Shown one piece after another: positions 22,009 to 31,644 of a stretch of 64,000 bases of DNA (position 1 is its first letter; each line of letters opens with the position of its first letter). Both the position numbers and the translations under genes were made by a program. The notes under the pieces are model-generated. The model searched no databases, was not told where the DNA came from, and worked only from the letters and a program-made list of their open reading frames with translations. This DNA comes from Diaporthe sp. PMI_573 (Eukaryota; Ascomycota; Sordariomycetes; Diaporthales; Diaporthaceae): assembly GCA_021399435.1 (NCBI GenBank), contig JAJTUP010000015.1, forward strand, positions 744,001 to 808,000, read 5' to 3'.

Positions 22009-23847
22009 TTACTCCGTAGTCTGCGTTTCCGACGTCTTCTCCTTGGCCTCTTTTGTCTCTTCATACGAGGCAACATCCATTGACCCAACGGACTCGCCGC
22101 TCTGCGGCTTAAAACTGACGGCGCTCTGGGGTGGTGTAGGCATGCCGTTGATGACCTGCCCCTGGAGGCCGTTCAATGCCATGTTCGGCACCCCGCCCTG
22201 CACGCCCACGTTAGAACCGAGCACGAGGTTGAGCTGCTTCTGCCTCCTCTTCTTCCTGGCCGCTGCGGCGTCCTTGGCGCGCTTCTTGGCCTCCTCCATT
22301 GAGGCGATCTCGCTCTCGGCCCACTCGGCCAGGTTGTCGACAGCGCCCTGGGGGTCGCTCCGCCAGTTGAGGAGGTAGCCCTGTAGCTGGGCTGGCGTGA
22401 ATGTGTTCTCCTCGATCCCGCTGCTGAACTTGAGCGCCAGCTTCTGCAGCTTCTCCTCCCCGATGGTGGCCTGGATCGCCTGGGCCGAAGGGTTCGAAGG
22501 GTCGAACTCGTACATGCGCATGAACATCAGCTCTGCGCTCCGTGGCGAGATGTTGCCCAGGAAGATCATCTTGTCGATCCGGCCTGGTCGGACGAGAGCG
22601 CGGTCAAGTCGCTCGGCAAAGTTGGAGGTCATCAGTACGATGCGCCCTTCCTGGGACGCGACGCCGTCCAACACATTTAGGAGGCCGGAGAGTGAGATGT
22701 GGCAGCGAGACCCGTAGTGCGATCGGTCTTCATCATTGTCTTCTTCGTCTTCGTTGCCTTCCTGCTCGTCCCTGTCGAAGTTGCCACGGTCCTTGATACC
22801 AGCTGCGTCGATGTCCTCCAGCAGGATAAAACATCTCGGCGGGAGTGTGGTGAAGAGCCGTTCGAGGTCGGTATCTGTGCGCACGCTCGGAACGTGAAGG
22901 AGGTAGAGCTCAAGACCGAAGAGCCCAGCCAGACCAAGAGACAGGCTCGTCTTTCCTGTGCCTGCAGGCCCGTGTAGGAGATATCCACGGCGGTAGGGGA
23001 TTCCACGCTGTGTGTAGAACCGCCGGGTCGACGGGTCGAGGTAGTTTCTGATATCAGCAACCAGCTCTGCCTTGACCTTCTCATCAAAGTGAATTGTCTC
23101 GAGCGGCCGTATCGGGCGCAGGATCGTCGTTTCCCAGGACTCATCGCCATATTGAGACTTTGAGGCTCTGACTGTCACGTACGATTCGCGCTCCTTTTCC
23201 GCGAAGTCACGACAGGCATCCAGGAAGCGCTTGATCGGCTCAACCGACCGCCCGAGACACATTACGATGAGGGGCTCATCTCCTTCCGGGGCAGCTGCGA
23301 ACTCGTCCGGTACCTGGTCCACAAAGGACATCCCGGAGGAGTTGGCTGAGACACGTCGTACGATGAATACGTTCCGCTCATAGGTGAACCACGTGGTACC
23401 GAAGGTAGGGAGGTACTGGATTGGTTTCCGCTTATCCATACTGTAGTCATCCCGGGGCTCCGGTGCGCGACGGTAATAGAAGGCATCGCTTTCGATCTGC
23501 TCAGAACGTGCGGTGACGATACGAGTGCCCTGCCGTACGAGAACCTGTGCGCCGAGCCAGTTGAGGACTTCCCGGTTGAGTTTATCTCGGGCGTTTATGG
23601 ATACCGATGCTGTGAAAAATCGGGTAATGTACCAGTATAGTTTGACGGCTATCGCTTGCAGGAATCCAAGAACGCCCGAGATGGTGCCCAGGATGGTGAG
23701 GGCAGCAGCGATGGTGGTGATATCAAGTTTCACCCATTGTGAGATGAAGCCCTGGAGCCAACCGAGCCCTGGTATCTTGCTCAGGAAGTCCTGTAGAAAG
23801 GGAGCCGTGGTATTTGCATCCCTGAGGAGGTCGTTGATGCCATCCAT
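22009..23847 (-). CDS. BCS1-like AAA ATPase, mitochondrial type
   Basis: One exon, 612 aa from the ATG at 23847 (A at -3; the frame extends 18 codons further but without an upstream ATG). A membrane segment lies at about 45-75 (ITTIAAALTILGTISGVLGF). The BCS1 N-terminal domain (about 85-275) includes TWFTYERNVFIVRR and ETIHFDEKVKAELVADIRNYL. The AAA core has Walker A GPAGTGKTS (293-301), Walker B FILLEDID (about 340-347) and the Arg-finger region RALVRPGRID (about 416-425). An acidic insert (EDEEDNDED) follows Walker B, and the C-terminus (480-612) is Lys/Arg-rich then low complexity. In yeast BCS1 inserts the Rieske protein into complex III. Fungi carry several paralogs, and the acidic insert and long tail suggest this is one of those rather than the essential BCS1, so its substrate is uncertain. 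Confidence 0.88.
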   Translation of the reverse strand: MDGINDLLRDANTTAPFLQDFLSKIPGLGWLQGFISQWVKLDITTIAAALTILGTISGVLGFLQAIAVKLYWYITRFFTASVSINARDKLNREVLNWLGAQVLVRQGTRIVTARSEQIESDAFYYRRAPEPRDDYSMDKRKPIQYLPTFGTTWFTYERNVFIVRRVSANSSGMSFVDQVPDEFAAAPEGDEPLIVMCLGRSVEPIKRFLDACRDFAEKERESYVTVRASKSQYGDESWETTILRPIRPLETIHFDEKVKAELVADIRNYLDPSTRRFYTQRGIPYRRGYLLHGPAGTGKTSLSLGLAGLFGLELYLLHVPSVRTDTDLERLFTTLPPRCFILLEDIDAAGIKDRGNFDRDEQEGNEDEEDNDEDRSHYGSRCHISLSGLLNVLDGVASQEGRIVLMTSNFAERLDRALVRPGRIDKMIFLGNISPRSAELMFMRMYEFDPSNPSAQAIQATIGEEKLQKLALKFSSGIEENTFTPAQLQGYLLNWRSDPQGAVDNLAEWAESEIASMEEAKKRAKDAAAARKKRRQKQLNLVLGSNVGVQGGVPNMALNGLQGQVINGMPTPPQSAVSFKPQSGESVGSMDVASYEETKEAKEKTSETQTTE

Positions 23848-25525
23848 TTTGATGGGCGTCGCAAAGCTGCCGAAGTCCACCTTGAGGGATGTCTTGTCCA
23901 AAAGAGTTGCTGGCTAGGCTTTCGAGTTCGTCGTCGCTCAGATCACACAATACCTTGGGTGCCCGGCTGACAGCGGGGTTGACTGTGAGACGACGGGTGT
24001 CCAAGGGCCGGCAAGGACAGACAACGGAGTGGTGAGAGTCGTGACAAGGGCAGGCTTGACTTGGTCCGCAGTCCCTATCAGGAGAGACGGGTCGCAATAT
24101 CTTGTTTGGAAGGGGGGGGGCTTGGCGATAAGCAAACAGCTGGTGGGTTGGGACTTGACTTCGGGGAGCCTGAGTCTTTTATCTCGAACTTGCACAAGCG
24201 CGCGCCGCCCGCAGTCTTGTGCCCATGCAAGTGCTCCGTCACGCGCTGGAGGCACCTCTCGTCAACTCTGGTTTGTGATTCGATCATCGGAGAAGCTAGA
24301 TATGGCTGGGAGTTCTGCCTGCATGTGACTAAACACGGAGGCCTTGAGGTGGGTGGCCGAAGACGGGCCAAGGAAACCCGGGGACGTCGTAACACGGTGA
24401 GACTGTGGGCTGCATCGACGCGGCGTAGCATTCATGGTAGATCTAGTCCTCTGTCCCCCCACACATAATACCGTGGAGGCTATTTTGTTTCTGCTTACAC
24501 CCCAGGCGCATTCTGTGAGGCCTGCAGGCACATGCAAGCTGCAGACCTCTTCCATGCAATCACAGACCGACGCCCCTGTGGTTGGGATGGCCTCTGATTC
24601 GGCCAAGCGCATGCAAGGTCGCAGGGCAGAGTTCATGTGCATCGCCTATGGGAGCATCGAGCCCGGCCATCAGCCACCCAACGACCCAAACTGTCGGTGC
24701 TGTCTGCCTTCGGCCCGGCCGGCCAACTTTGAACTTTACTCAACCTGACTGGGCCCAGCTACGATGCAAGTCATCTTGCTGCGCCATGCCGGGACTGATT
24801 CGATGCCAGCCCTACAGGCCGATCTGGCTGAGGCCTCATCAGGCAACCAACCGTTCCTGCATGGTTGACCCGCCTTGGTTCTAGGCCGCATGGCCTCAGC
24901 CCGAACGCCGTCATTCTCCTCCAGAGGCCCACAAAAGCTGCATATTAGCCTGGATAGATACAGGAAGGGATTCACCAACGCCGCTCATTCTCCTGTACGG
25001 CGTGTCCTATCGAATCTGATCGGCCAACCTATCCTCAGAGAGCCGTTCTGTCGGGACAGGGTGTGGCACAGCAACATGTTGGCTCAATTCCTCTTCTCGC
25101 GCTAAATCCACCGCCAGCGAATGGGCATTTTGCCCACCGTAATGTCGCAGCTACTCGATGTGGAATTAGTTCCCAGGGCTTTGGAAGCTTGGCAAAGTGA
25201 ATTCATGCTTTCAGAGAGGGAACCAGGCAGCATTCTCCCACGTCACTTGGTGTCGAGAACGTGTCCAGCCAACCCACAATTTTCTAGGCTGCTACTCTGC
25301 CTTGAACCACTCACAAGTGCTTAATCTCCTGACAAGGCAAGCCGCGTGGAGAATTAATCGTAATGAGTTCATATTAGGCATTTGCGTATAGATTGCAGCT
25401 TGTTCTAACATCACGTTGACGAATCCATTAGTCATATCTACAAACACTCTGAGCACCAATGAAGATAAAGCGTAGTAATATTCCCAAAGCTGACTCCCTT
25501 GCCGCAATCAGAGCTACCATAGCGA
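23848..25525. other. intergenic region, no gene seen
   Basis: A 1.7 kb stretch between two minus-strand genes, containing a nine-G run near 24108. No frame shows recognisable domains. It should carry the BCS1-like promoter and the xylanase 3' UTR. Confidence 0.5.
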
Positions 25526-27141
25526 TTAACCCCGGCGAGCAAGAGATCGGCGTTTCCTTGAGCAGGGAACACGCGAGGGGCGGACATTTGAGGCTGCATC
25601 AGCAACAGTCGAAGGTACCACTGATGCCGTGACTGCCGAACCTTGACCAATGGTAGGAGTCGCTGAGATCATAGAGTCTGTTGTTGAGCCACTCAGAGCC
25701 AGTGTGGACAGAGTAGTCGGAACAGCAATCGGCTGTGTCTGGTTGGCAGCAGTCGGTTGTGTCTGGTTAGCAGCAATCACGCTGGCCGAGCTGGCCGAGC
25801 TAGCCACTGCGCTGATGACAGAAGTTGCGGATGCCTTCGCACTACTGATGGAGGCTGAAGTAGAGACTGGAGATGACGTGGCAGCAGCAAGGACCTGAGA
25901 AGAATTTTGGATGCTTAGTACCCATATTCCTGGGGCGTCATGTGAGGGGGGCTACTTACCGATGAGACAGAAAAGTAGGCTGGCTTCGGCTCAAGATCCT
26001 CATCATAGAGACAAGCCCCGCCCTGTCCGGGGAAGGTGTTTGGTACCCACTATGGAATTCAAAGTCAGCTGTCAAGCGCAGAGGAAGAAAGTTATGTTCT
26101 CTCAAGGGGCGGGAAACAGTATAAGGAAGTTGCTTACGCTGTACTTGTCAGTCCAGTCCCAGATGGTCCACCCTACGCAGGCCTCGACGTTGAGGCAGGC
26201 CTTGATGGCAGTCGTATAGTCCTGTGCCTGCTGCTCGAGGCCTTCAGCATCATAGGGAAGGCTGCTGAATTTGACATCAAACTCCGTGTAAGCCACCTCC
26301 GACACGCCTGCCGCAACGAACTCGTTCATGACGGACTCGAGATCTTCTTGAGAGGCCATGCTTCCGACGATGAAGTGTCCCTGCAGACCAACGCCGTCGA
26401 TTCGCTCTCCTGCATCTTTCACCAGCTTGACGAGCTCGACAGTCTTCTGCTGCTTCGCGTTGGTGGCTTCGATGTTATAGTCGTTGTAGTACAGCTAAAT
26501 AGCATCAGTGAGTCAGTTATGAGGGTCCTACTCACTCTTACAGCAAGAATTATGGTCGGCATCCGAACTGGGTCTTGGAAGCGTACCTTTGCATCTGGAT
26601 CCGCAGCAGCAGCAAATTTAAAGGCGAGCGGGATGTAGTCAGTACCAAGGGCCTGGAAGAAAACGGTGTCTCGGTATCCTCCGTCATCGTCAATGGCCTC
26701 GTTGACAACGTCCCAGGAGTAACACTGTCCCTTGTAGTGACCGGCAACATTGGAGATGTGACTCTCCAACATCGAGGTCAGCGTCTCGGCAGTCCATGTT
26801 GAGGAAGTCACCCAGGATGGCAGCTGTGACCGGTACAAGAGCGTGTGGCATCTCACGATCTGTCCGTTCTTCTTGGCGAAGTTGGGGACGACGTCTCCGT
26901 TTGCGAAGGAGAAGGAGCCTTGATTCGGCTCTGTGGCGTCCCACTTTTGTCCATTGGCTGGGGTGAGCTGACCAAAGTTTTCTGTGGAAGACGTGATCTT
27001 GACGTACGCCGAATCGTAGAGCTCGCCGTTGTCGGTGCCAGTGCCAAAGTAGGATTTCCCAGCAGCCTTGGCTAGCTGGTTCAGCTGTGCCGAGGCTGTG
27101 GTGGCGGAGAAGGCCAAACCCGTGATGGAGGAGACACGCAT
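25526..27141 (-). CDS. endo-1,4-beta-xylanase, GH10, with Ser/Thr-rich basic tail
   Basis: Minus-strand exons 27141-26587, 26494-26138, 26049-25960 and 25894-25526 give 456 aa; introns are 92, 88 and 65 nt with GT-AG borders. A signal peptide (1-19) precedes the GH10 barrel (QLNQLAKAAGKSYFGTGTDN start). The acid/base Glu148 is in WDVVNEA and the nucleophile Glu256 in AYTEFDVK. LYYNDYNIE at the second exon start and GWTIWDWTDKYSW with CLYDEDLEPKPAY at the end are family hallmarks. The enzyme hydrolyses internal xylan bonds outside the cell. No cellulose-binding module is present. Instead the last about 120 residues are Ser/Ala/Thr/Val-rich, with a repeated NQTQP segment, and end in PCSRKRRSLARRG. 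It is divergent from the AA9 gene 3.3 kb away, compatible with co-induction on plant polymers. A TATA element lies about 190 bases upstream. Confidence 0.93.
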
Positions 27142-27333
27142 TTTCGGTAGAGAAAACAGCTGTAATTCAAAGCCTCGAAGGAACGGATACAAGCAAATGA
27201 GTGAGCTCGAAAATACCGTAAAAAATGAGGCAAACGAGTGTCAGGTCGCTGTCAATTGGACTCGGCCAGGATAGCAGAATCCAAGTGCGATGGGACGCAG
27301 TTTCGGCAGGCGATGGTATGACATAGGCTCTGG

Positions 27334-27341
27334 TATATATA
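27334..27341 (-). promoter_or_regulatory. putative TATA box of GH10 xylanase
   Basis: TATATATA (palindromic) lies about 193 bases upstream of the xylanase ATG at 27141. Confidence 0.45.
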
Positions 27342-27975
27342 TCAATGCTTGGAAGACACTCACGGAAATGTTTCGTCCCCCTTTTCACATTCTTAGACCT
27401 GTCATGTTTCGTCTTCTCCATACGTACCAGGCTATTAGGGAGGATATCGATTGAATGGTGTTCTATGCGCGGTTCGTGTGGGATCAAGGGTGGGTCACCA
27501 TCCAGTGACACGGTCTCTTCCATTTGCTTACCGGGCATGGCATTCCATATGCAGCGACAATTACCTTGCTGAGCCAATACTAGTCTTGTGGGCGTCCGAA
27601 TCCAGGCTTTTGTGCCCCACAAATCATACGAAGTCACATCTCATGCGGCATGGCTCGGCCTCACAGTGGATCTCGCTACCGGCATCCGGGGTTGCAAGCG
27701 CCAGGGCACCTGATTCATATGTTAGGGCACGGAACTCGCAGACCTTTCCAAGATCGTGACATAAAACATTGACATTTGTCACTTCCTGCTATAGCCTCCA
27801 GATATTCGTGCTACTGATAGGATCTATTGCTGCGGCAAAAATGGACGGTGTTATGAAAAACGGGAAAGCCATCAAAGTCTCAGTGCTAATGGACATTGGT
27901 TTTGGATATCGAAATATCTACAGTATTCACGAGAGCTTTTGCTACCGATCTGGGCTCCGGGGGCGCGAGATGGAG

Positions 27976-28015
27976 GCTGATCGGGGCTGATCGGGGCTGA
28001 TCGGGGCTGATCGGG
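27976..28015. repeat. four tandem copies of a 10-bp unit
   Basis: GCTGATCGGG is repeated four times without change, followed by a partial unit. Confidence 0.95.
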
Positions 28016-29732
28016 GAATGTAACGCCGTAAGTAATGAAAGTGCGAGCTCACTGGATCCAAGGCGTCATACGTGGTATTCAGAAAGTCTTTGCGCAGGGG
28101 AATAGAATGTTTATTGCTAAACTGGTGACCTGGCTGCAATCATCCTATTAAACTTATCAAAGCTAGTAACTAGACCGAGACCACTAAAGGCGAAGGAATA
28201 AAAACGGAACCCTAAGAAGATACTGATGCAAATATAAAACCTAAAGGTAATAAAACAGGACTAGACTTCGAAACAAACGGCGATTTATGGCGTGCCTGAC
28301 TTGATTGGCTGTCAAACCAACTTCGTTGCAGAATGGGCGTCCAGATCTCGTTTCTTGATGATAGGGATATTTCACGGGAGCAGAAGTATGATGTAGAAAT
28401 TTTTCATGATTCGTCTGTCTTCTACTCGCGAGTAGCTTTATGTCTTGAAATCTCAGTCTATAGCCAAGAGAATGGAGAGTTGTGGCTTTGTGCTATTCTC
28501 TATACGTCATAGTTAAACAGAGACATGCGCCATGTGGGTCTGATCCTTTCCCATAGGCGGAATCTTATAATTGACAATGTATTTTCTGCTGTGCTCGCCA
28601 TGCCTAGGTCAAGTGTGGCTTGTGTTCTGTGGATTAATATGCAGATACGAAGTGCTCGTTTATTTTGATCTTTTTGTAGAAGGAACTCTGCGCTCTGCAA
28701 TAATCACCGGCACCTCCACGGCTGTTGCCTCTTTGCTCATGCAGGTCAACTGAACCTTGGCTTTCAATATTTAGTTTCACCAGAGTTGGCCAGCCTTCTT
28801 GGAGTGGCTCGTGAAGCCTGCACATCGTCAAATTCCTTACTCGACAAGTGAAACAGCCAATTCAGCACCTTGATATCGTAATTAGGCACTCTGGCGCGGT
28901 TGGTGTTGACTGAAACGTGAATGGTGGCCGGCGGCAATCTGCACACATTGGTTTGTTCTGCCTATGTGCCAATCTTGGGACTTGCCTGGTTTTCAGGGCC
29001 AGGATTTGTTGTAAATATAAAGCCCAATCTGATGTCCAAATATAAGGCTGATCGAAACTTCTTCCTAAACTTAGTTTATTTCATCCAACACAGTCTCCGA
29101 ACCGGCCTCTTCAAGCTGTCTTGCCAATGCTTCATAAGAACCTACCAGCAAGCGCTCTTCCTAAATCATCTTGACCCTCCTCGGTGCATCCCTCACATGC
29201 CCTTCGACATCCTTGTTGGTAGGTCCAGGCAATCCAGCTGCACGAGGTGTCTCATCTAGCCACTGAGAGGAACACTGACACGCCAGGAGTGTAATAGCAG
29301 TGAGAGTATGACTTCCACAGACGCGCATGACTAGTAAGCCAGCTATTTGTGGCCTGGTGCACACGAGTAAAAAAGAGGAGTCGATCGAACCTGGTTGTTC
29401 AAACTTGAGTCGCTGCTCGAGCATCGCTCAGCTAAATACAGATCTCACACAGCAGGCCTGGGGGTCCGCAGCTGTGTCCGGCAATGAATTTTGGAGCACA
29501 AAGCCGGGAATTCTACCATTTCAGTTGCAGTACCTAGGACATGGGTTCGCCAGATATCCCTAGGCGCCGTTGGGAACTCCTGGATGTCGGTCAAGCCGCA
29601 AGGGGCGTGCAGCCGCCGAGATCCAGCGAAGCGAGTGACTTGATGACGTTTTGCGGGATCGATCTCGGAATGAGCCTGTCAGCTCACCCACATGCGAATA
29701 ACTTATCAGATTGACTACTTCTTCGTCGCAGT

Positions 29733-29744
29733 TGGCGCCCGAAC
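29733..29744 (+). other. tRNA primer-binding-site-like motif, possible LTR retroelement relic
   Basis: TGGCGCCCGAAC follows a CA dinucleotide by two bases. This is the arrangement of a retroelement PBS just inside a 5' LTR, and the 12-mer equals the classic tRNA-Lys type PBS core. The flanking plus-strand sequence has no open gag-pol frame, so at most a fragment or solo-LTR-like remnant remains. The match is short and may be chance. Confidence 0.25.
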
Positions 29745-30257
29745 CTCGGACAAGGTTTTGTCTCCACGCCCACCAAGATCGGTGATCAGCCGAACCAACT
29801 ACGAAGCCCAGACCTGACAGCTCCTGGAGGAGAAGTGGATGATCCTCTAAAAGGAGAAGAACAGCGGTGTCATGCCAGAAGTCTCGTGCGAGATGGAAAA
29901 TTAGGGACATCTTATGGGGTCCACCGCTGAAGTCCACCAATCACAACCTCTCAAATTCCATGCCAAGAGTCGCTTATCCCAAGGTGAGCCTCATGAAACG
30001 ACGTCCCGCGGTGGATCTCAGGCCAGCCGCCTGGAAACATATTAAACGATCCGGGGGTAAACGTTCAAACAGGATGTTTCCTGTGAGAGTAGCCGCTAAT
30101 TCGGAACCAACGCCGAGGACTGTGCAGGGTAATGCAGGTCTGGGCTGTCTGCTTGACACCTGCAATATCGCTTCAGGGGCACGGTTTGTGGGATGGCCGA
30201 GGGGGCGAACAAGTCGCGGAGAAGAGGCGAGCAGGAAGAATAGAGACTTTAGATAGA

Positions 30258-30263
30258 TATATA
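30258..30263 (+). promoter_or_regulatory. putative TATA box of AA9 LPMO
   Basis: TATATA lies about 200 bases upstream of the ATG at 30463. Confidence 0.4.
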
Positions 30264-30462
30264 GCCATGTCTTCCCGCAGAGATAGCACAACCAGATTCA
30301 TCACACTTCAAGCTCGTTCGGTTTTCGATATTCATTCTTTTGGCTGAGTCCACCTTGATCGCAGTGCGATATCACATTCTTTGCTCTTCATTCTTTTACA
30401 GACTACATCTGAAGTCTCTGGTCGACTCTCTGCTTTCGAACTCCCCAAGAAATACCGTCACG

Positions 30463-31644
30463 ATGAAGTACGCATTCTCCGCCGCGCTTGCCACTGCCCT
30501 GGCCGCGAAGAACGTTGTTGCCCACGCAACCTTCCAACAGCTTTGGGTATGATTTCCCTGCCGAGAAACAATTATTCCAGAATTTGTAAACGAGGAACTT
30601 CCACTAACATAGCAAAAAGGTTGACGGAACGGACTACGACACCTCCTGCGCTCGTATTCCTCTGAGCAACTCGCCCGTTCAAGATGTCACCTCCACGGAC
30701 ATGGCTTGCAACGCCGGAACCTCCCCCGTCACCTCCAAGTGTGATGTGCCCGCGGGCAGCACTGTGACTGTCGAGATGCACCAGCAGCCCAACGACCGCA
30801 GCTGCTCGAACGAGGCTATCGGGGGTGCCCACTACGGCCCTGTTCTCGTTTACATGGCTGCTGTCGACGACGCCGCGTCAGCTGAGGGTGCTGACGCCGC
30901 CTGGTTCAAGGTCTTCCAGGACACCTGGTCCTCCGGAGGCGCCTCGGGCAGTGATGACAACTGGGGAACCAAGGATCTCAACACTTGCTGTAAGTCAACG
31001 ACTTCGGCGGGATTAAGCCAGCCTTCCTCACTCTCACACTTCATTTACTAACTCTGAATACTACAGGTGGCAAGATGGACGTCCCTATTCCCAAGGACCT
31101 CGCCCCTGGCGACTACCTCCTGCGAGCTGAGGCCATTGCCCTGCACGCTGCCGGATCCGAGGGTGGCGCCCAGTTCTACATGACCTGCTACCAGATCAGC
31201 GTCTCCGGAGACGGAACCGCAACCGCCGAGACCGTCTCCATCCCCGGAGCGTACAAGGCTGCCGACGCTGGTATCGAGATCAACATCTACCAGGCCATGA
31301 CCGAGTACGTCGCCCCCGGTCCCGCCGTCTACTCCGGCGGCAGCGAGAAGACCGCCGGCTCCGAGTGCACCAACTGTGAGTCGACCTGCGCCCCCGGTGA
31401 CGCCCCGGCCGCCACCGCCGGCTCTGGATCCGCCGCCAGCTCCGCGCCTGCTTCTGCCGCAGCTTCGTCCACCTCTGCCGCTGCCACCTCGGCTGCCCCC
31501 GCCAGCACCACCCTCGCCACCTCTGTGACCACCCAGGCCGCCGCTGTCGCGACCTCCACCAGCAGCGAGGCTGCTCCTGCTGCCACGACCGCCCAGTCCG
31601 CTGAGTGCAAGAGGCGTAGAAGCCGCATCGCCCGCAATCTGTAA
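30463..31644 (+). CDS. AA9 lytic polysaccharide monooxygenase with basic C-terminal tail
   Basis: Exons 30463-30546, 30620-30989 and 31067-31644 give 343 aa. A 20-residue signal peptide ends in VVA, so the mature protein begins with His21 (HATFQQLW), the first copper-brace ligand. The second His is in IGGAHYGPVLVYM. The axial Tyr region GGAQFYMTCYQISV, with the conserved HAAGSEGGAQFY stretch, completes the AA9 active site. The enzyme oxidatively cleaves cellulose or xyloglucan outside the cell and needs an electron donor and H2O2 or O2. After the catalytic domain (to about residue 230) comes a Ser/Ala/Thr/Pro-rich tail ending SAECKRRRSRIARNL, with no CBM1. The first intron uses an AAG acceptor (AAAAAG at 30614-30619) with an ACTAAC branch site. 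The divergent xylanase upstream suggests joint induction. Confidence 0.93.

Larger units (their letters stand above)
27142..30462. other. shared intergenic region of divergent xylanase and LPMO genes
   Basis: A 3.3 kb stretch with a TATA-like element at each end, a four-copy 10-bp repeat (27976-28015), AT-rich decayed-looking sequence (about 28.1-28.7 kb) and a primer-binding-site-like motif (29733-29744) that may mark an LTR relic. I found no intact gene and no clear GGCTAA xylanase-regulator boxes by eye. Confidence 0.5.

Noticed and set aside
25430..25600. possible CBM1 module at the xylanase C-terminus
   Set aside because: The only Cys-containing alternative frame (with SSDCGKG) lacks the Cys/aromatic spacing of CBM1 and needs an unsupported splice.
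29560..29940. 126-codon minus-strand frame
   Set aside because: No recognisable domain; it overlaps the possible LTR/PBS boundary on the other strand. More likely repeat debris than a gene.
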